DNA from: Lachnospiraceae bacterium UBA1718
GTDB taxonomy: Bacteria > Bacillota > Clostridia > Lachnospirales > Lachnospiraceae
DNA: 6,650 nucleotides
Direction of reading: 5' to 3'
Assembly (NCBI GenBank): GCA_002317245.1
Contig: DCIU01000152.1
Location: 1 to 6,650 of the forward strand
This document shows positions 6,650 to 6,650 of the stretch, piece after piece (the stretch's first letter is position 1; the number at the start of each line of letters is the position of its first letter). The translations under genes were made by a program, and so were the position numbers. Below the pieces are notes generated by a model, which was given only the letters and a program-made list of their open reading frames with translations, ran no database searches and had not been told where the DNA came from.

Positions 6650-6650
6650 T

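Noticed and set aside
1..6650. A hidden novel system such as a defence island, CRISPR, mobile element or biosynthetic cluster
   Set aside because: All long frames are accounted for by six well-known core genes with intact motifs. No long direct repeats, transposase or unassigned gene remains, and gaps total only about 105 bases.

Overview
The window looks like chromosomal core-genome DNA from a Clostridia-class Firmicute, most plausibly a Lachnospiraceae member of the Butyrivibrio / Pseudobutyrivibrio / Lachnospira / Roseburia type. Two things point there. One is the gene order dxs-tlyA-nadK-argR-recN, a recognised clostridial arrangement (Bacillus has the same order without nadK). The other is the codon style: moderate GC, AGA for Arg, CAG for Gln, and AAG for almost every Lys. 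The family assignment is an inference; no rRNA or other direct marker is present.

Layout: all six genes lie on the + strand and almost every base is coding. Positions 1-1230 hold the C-terminal two thirds of dxs (isoprenoid precursor synthesis), cut by the window edge. tlyA (1220-2113, rRNA 2'-O-methyltransferase) overlaps its end by 11 bases. nadK (2139-2981, NAD kinase) follows after 25 bases, argR (2989-3441, arginine repressor) after 7, and recN (3490-5175, SMC-like repair ATPase) after 48. I see no intrinsic terminator in any gap, so these five genes read as one transcription unit, with a plausible link by translational coupling at dxs/tlyA. glgA (5201-6649, ADP-glucose glycogen synthase) begins 25 bases after recN and ends one base before the window does.

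How the genes relate: dxs, tlyA, nadK, argR and recN are housekeeping genes held together by conserved synteny rather than by one pathway. glgA belongs to glycogen storage, has a much stronger ribosome binding site, and is preceded by a candidate sigma-A-type promoter inside the last codons of recN. It may therefore be separately transcribed and more highly expressed. In many spore-forming clostridia recN is followed by spoIVB and spo0A. Here glgA sits in that place, which may reflect a non-sporulating lineage or a rearrangement.

I found no mobile element, CRISPR array, tRNA, rRNA, riboswitch or unknown gene system. The most interesting signals are small: the promoter-like overlay in recN with its cluster of atypical codons, the recN-glgA junction, the complete absence of AAA lysine codons in glgA, and a G-run hairpin inside argR.
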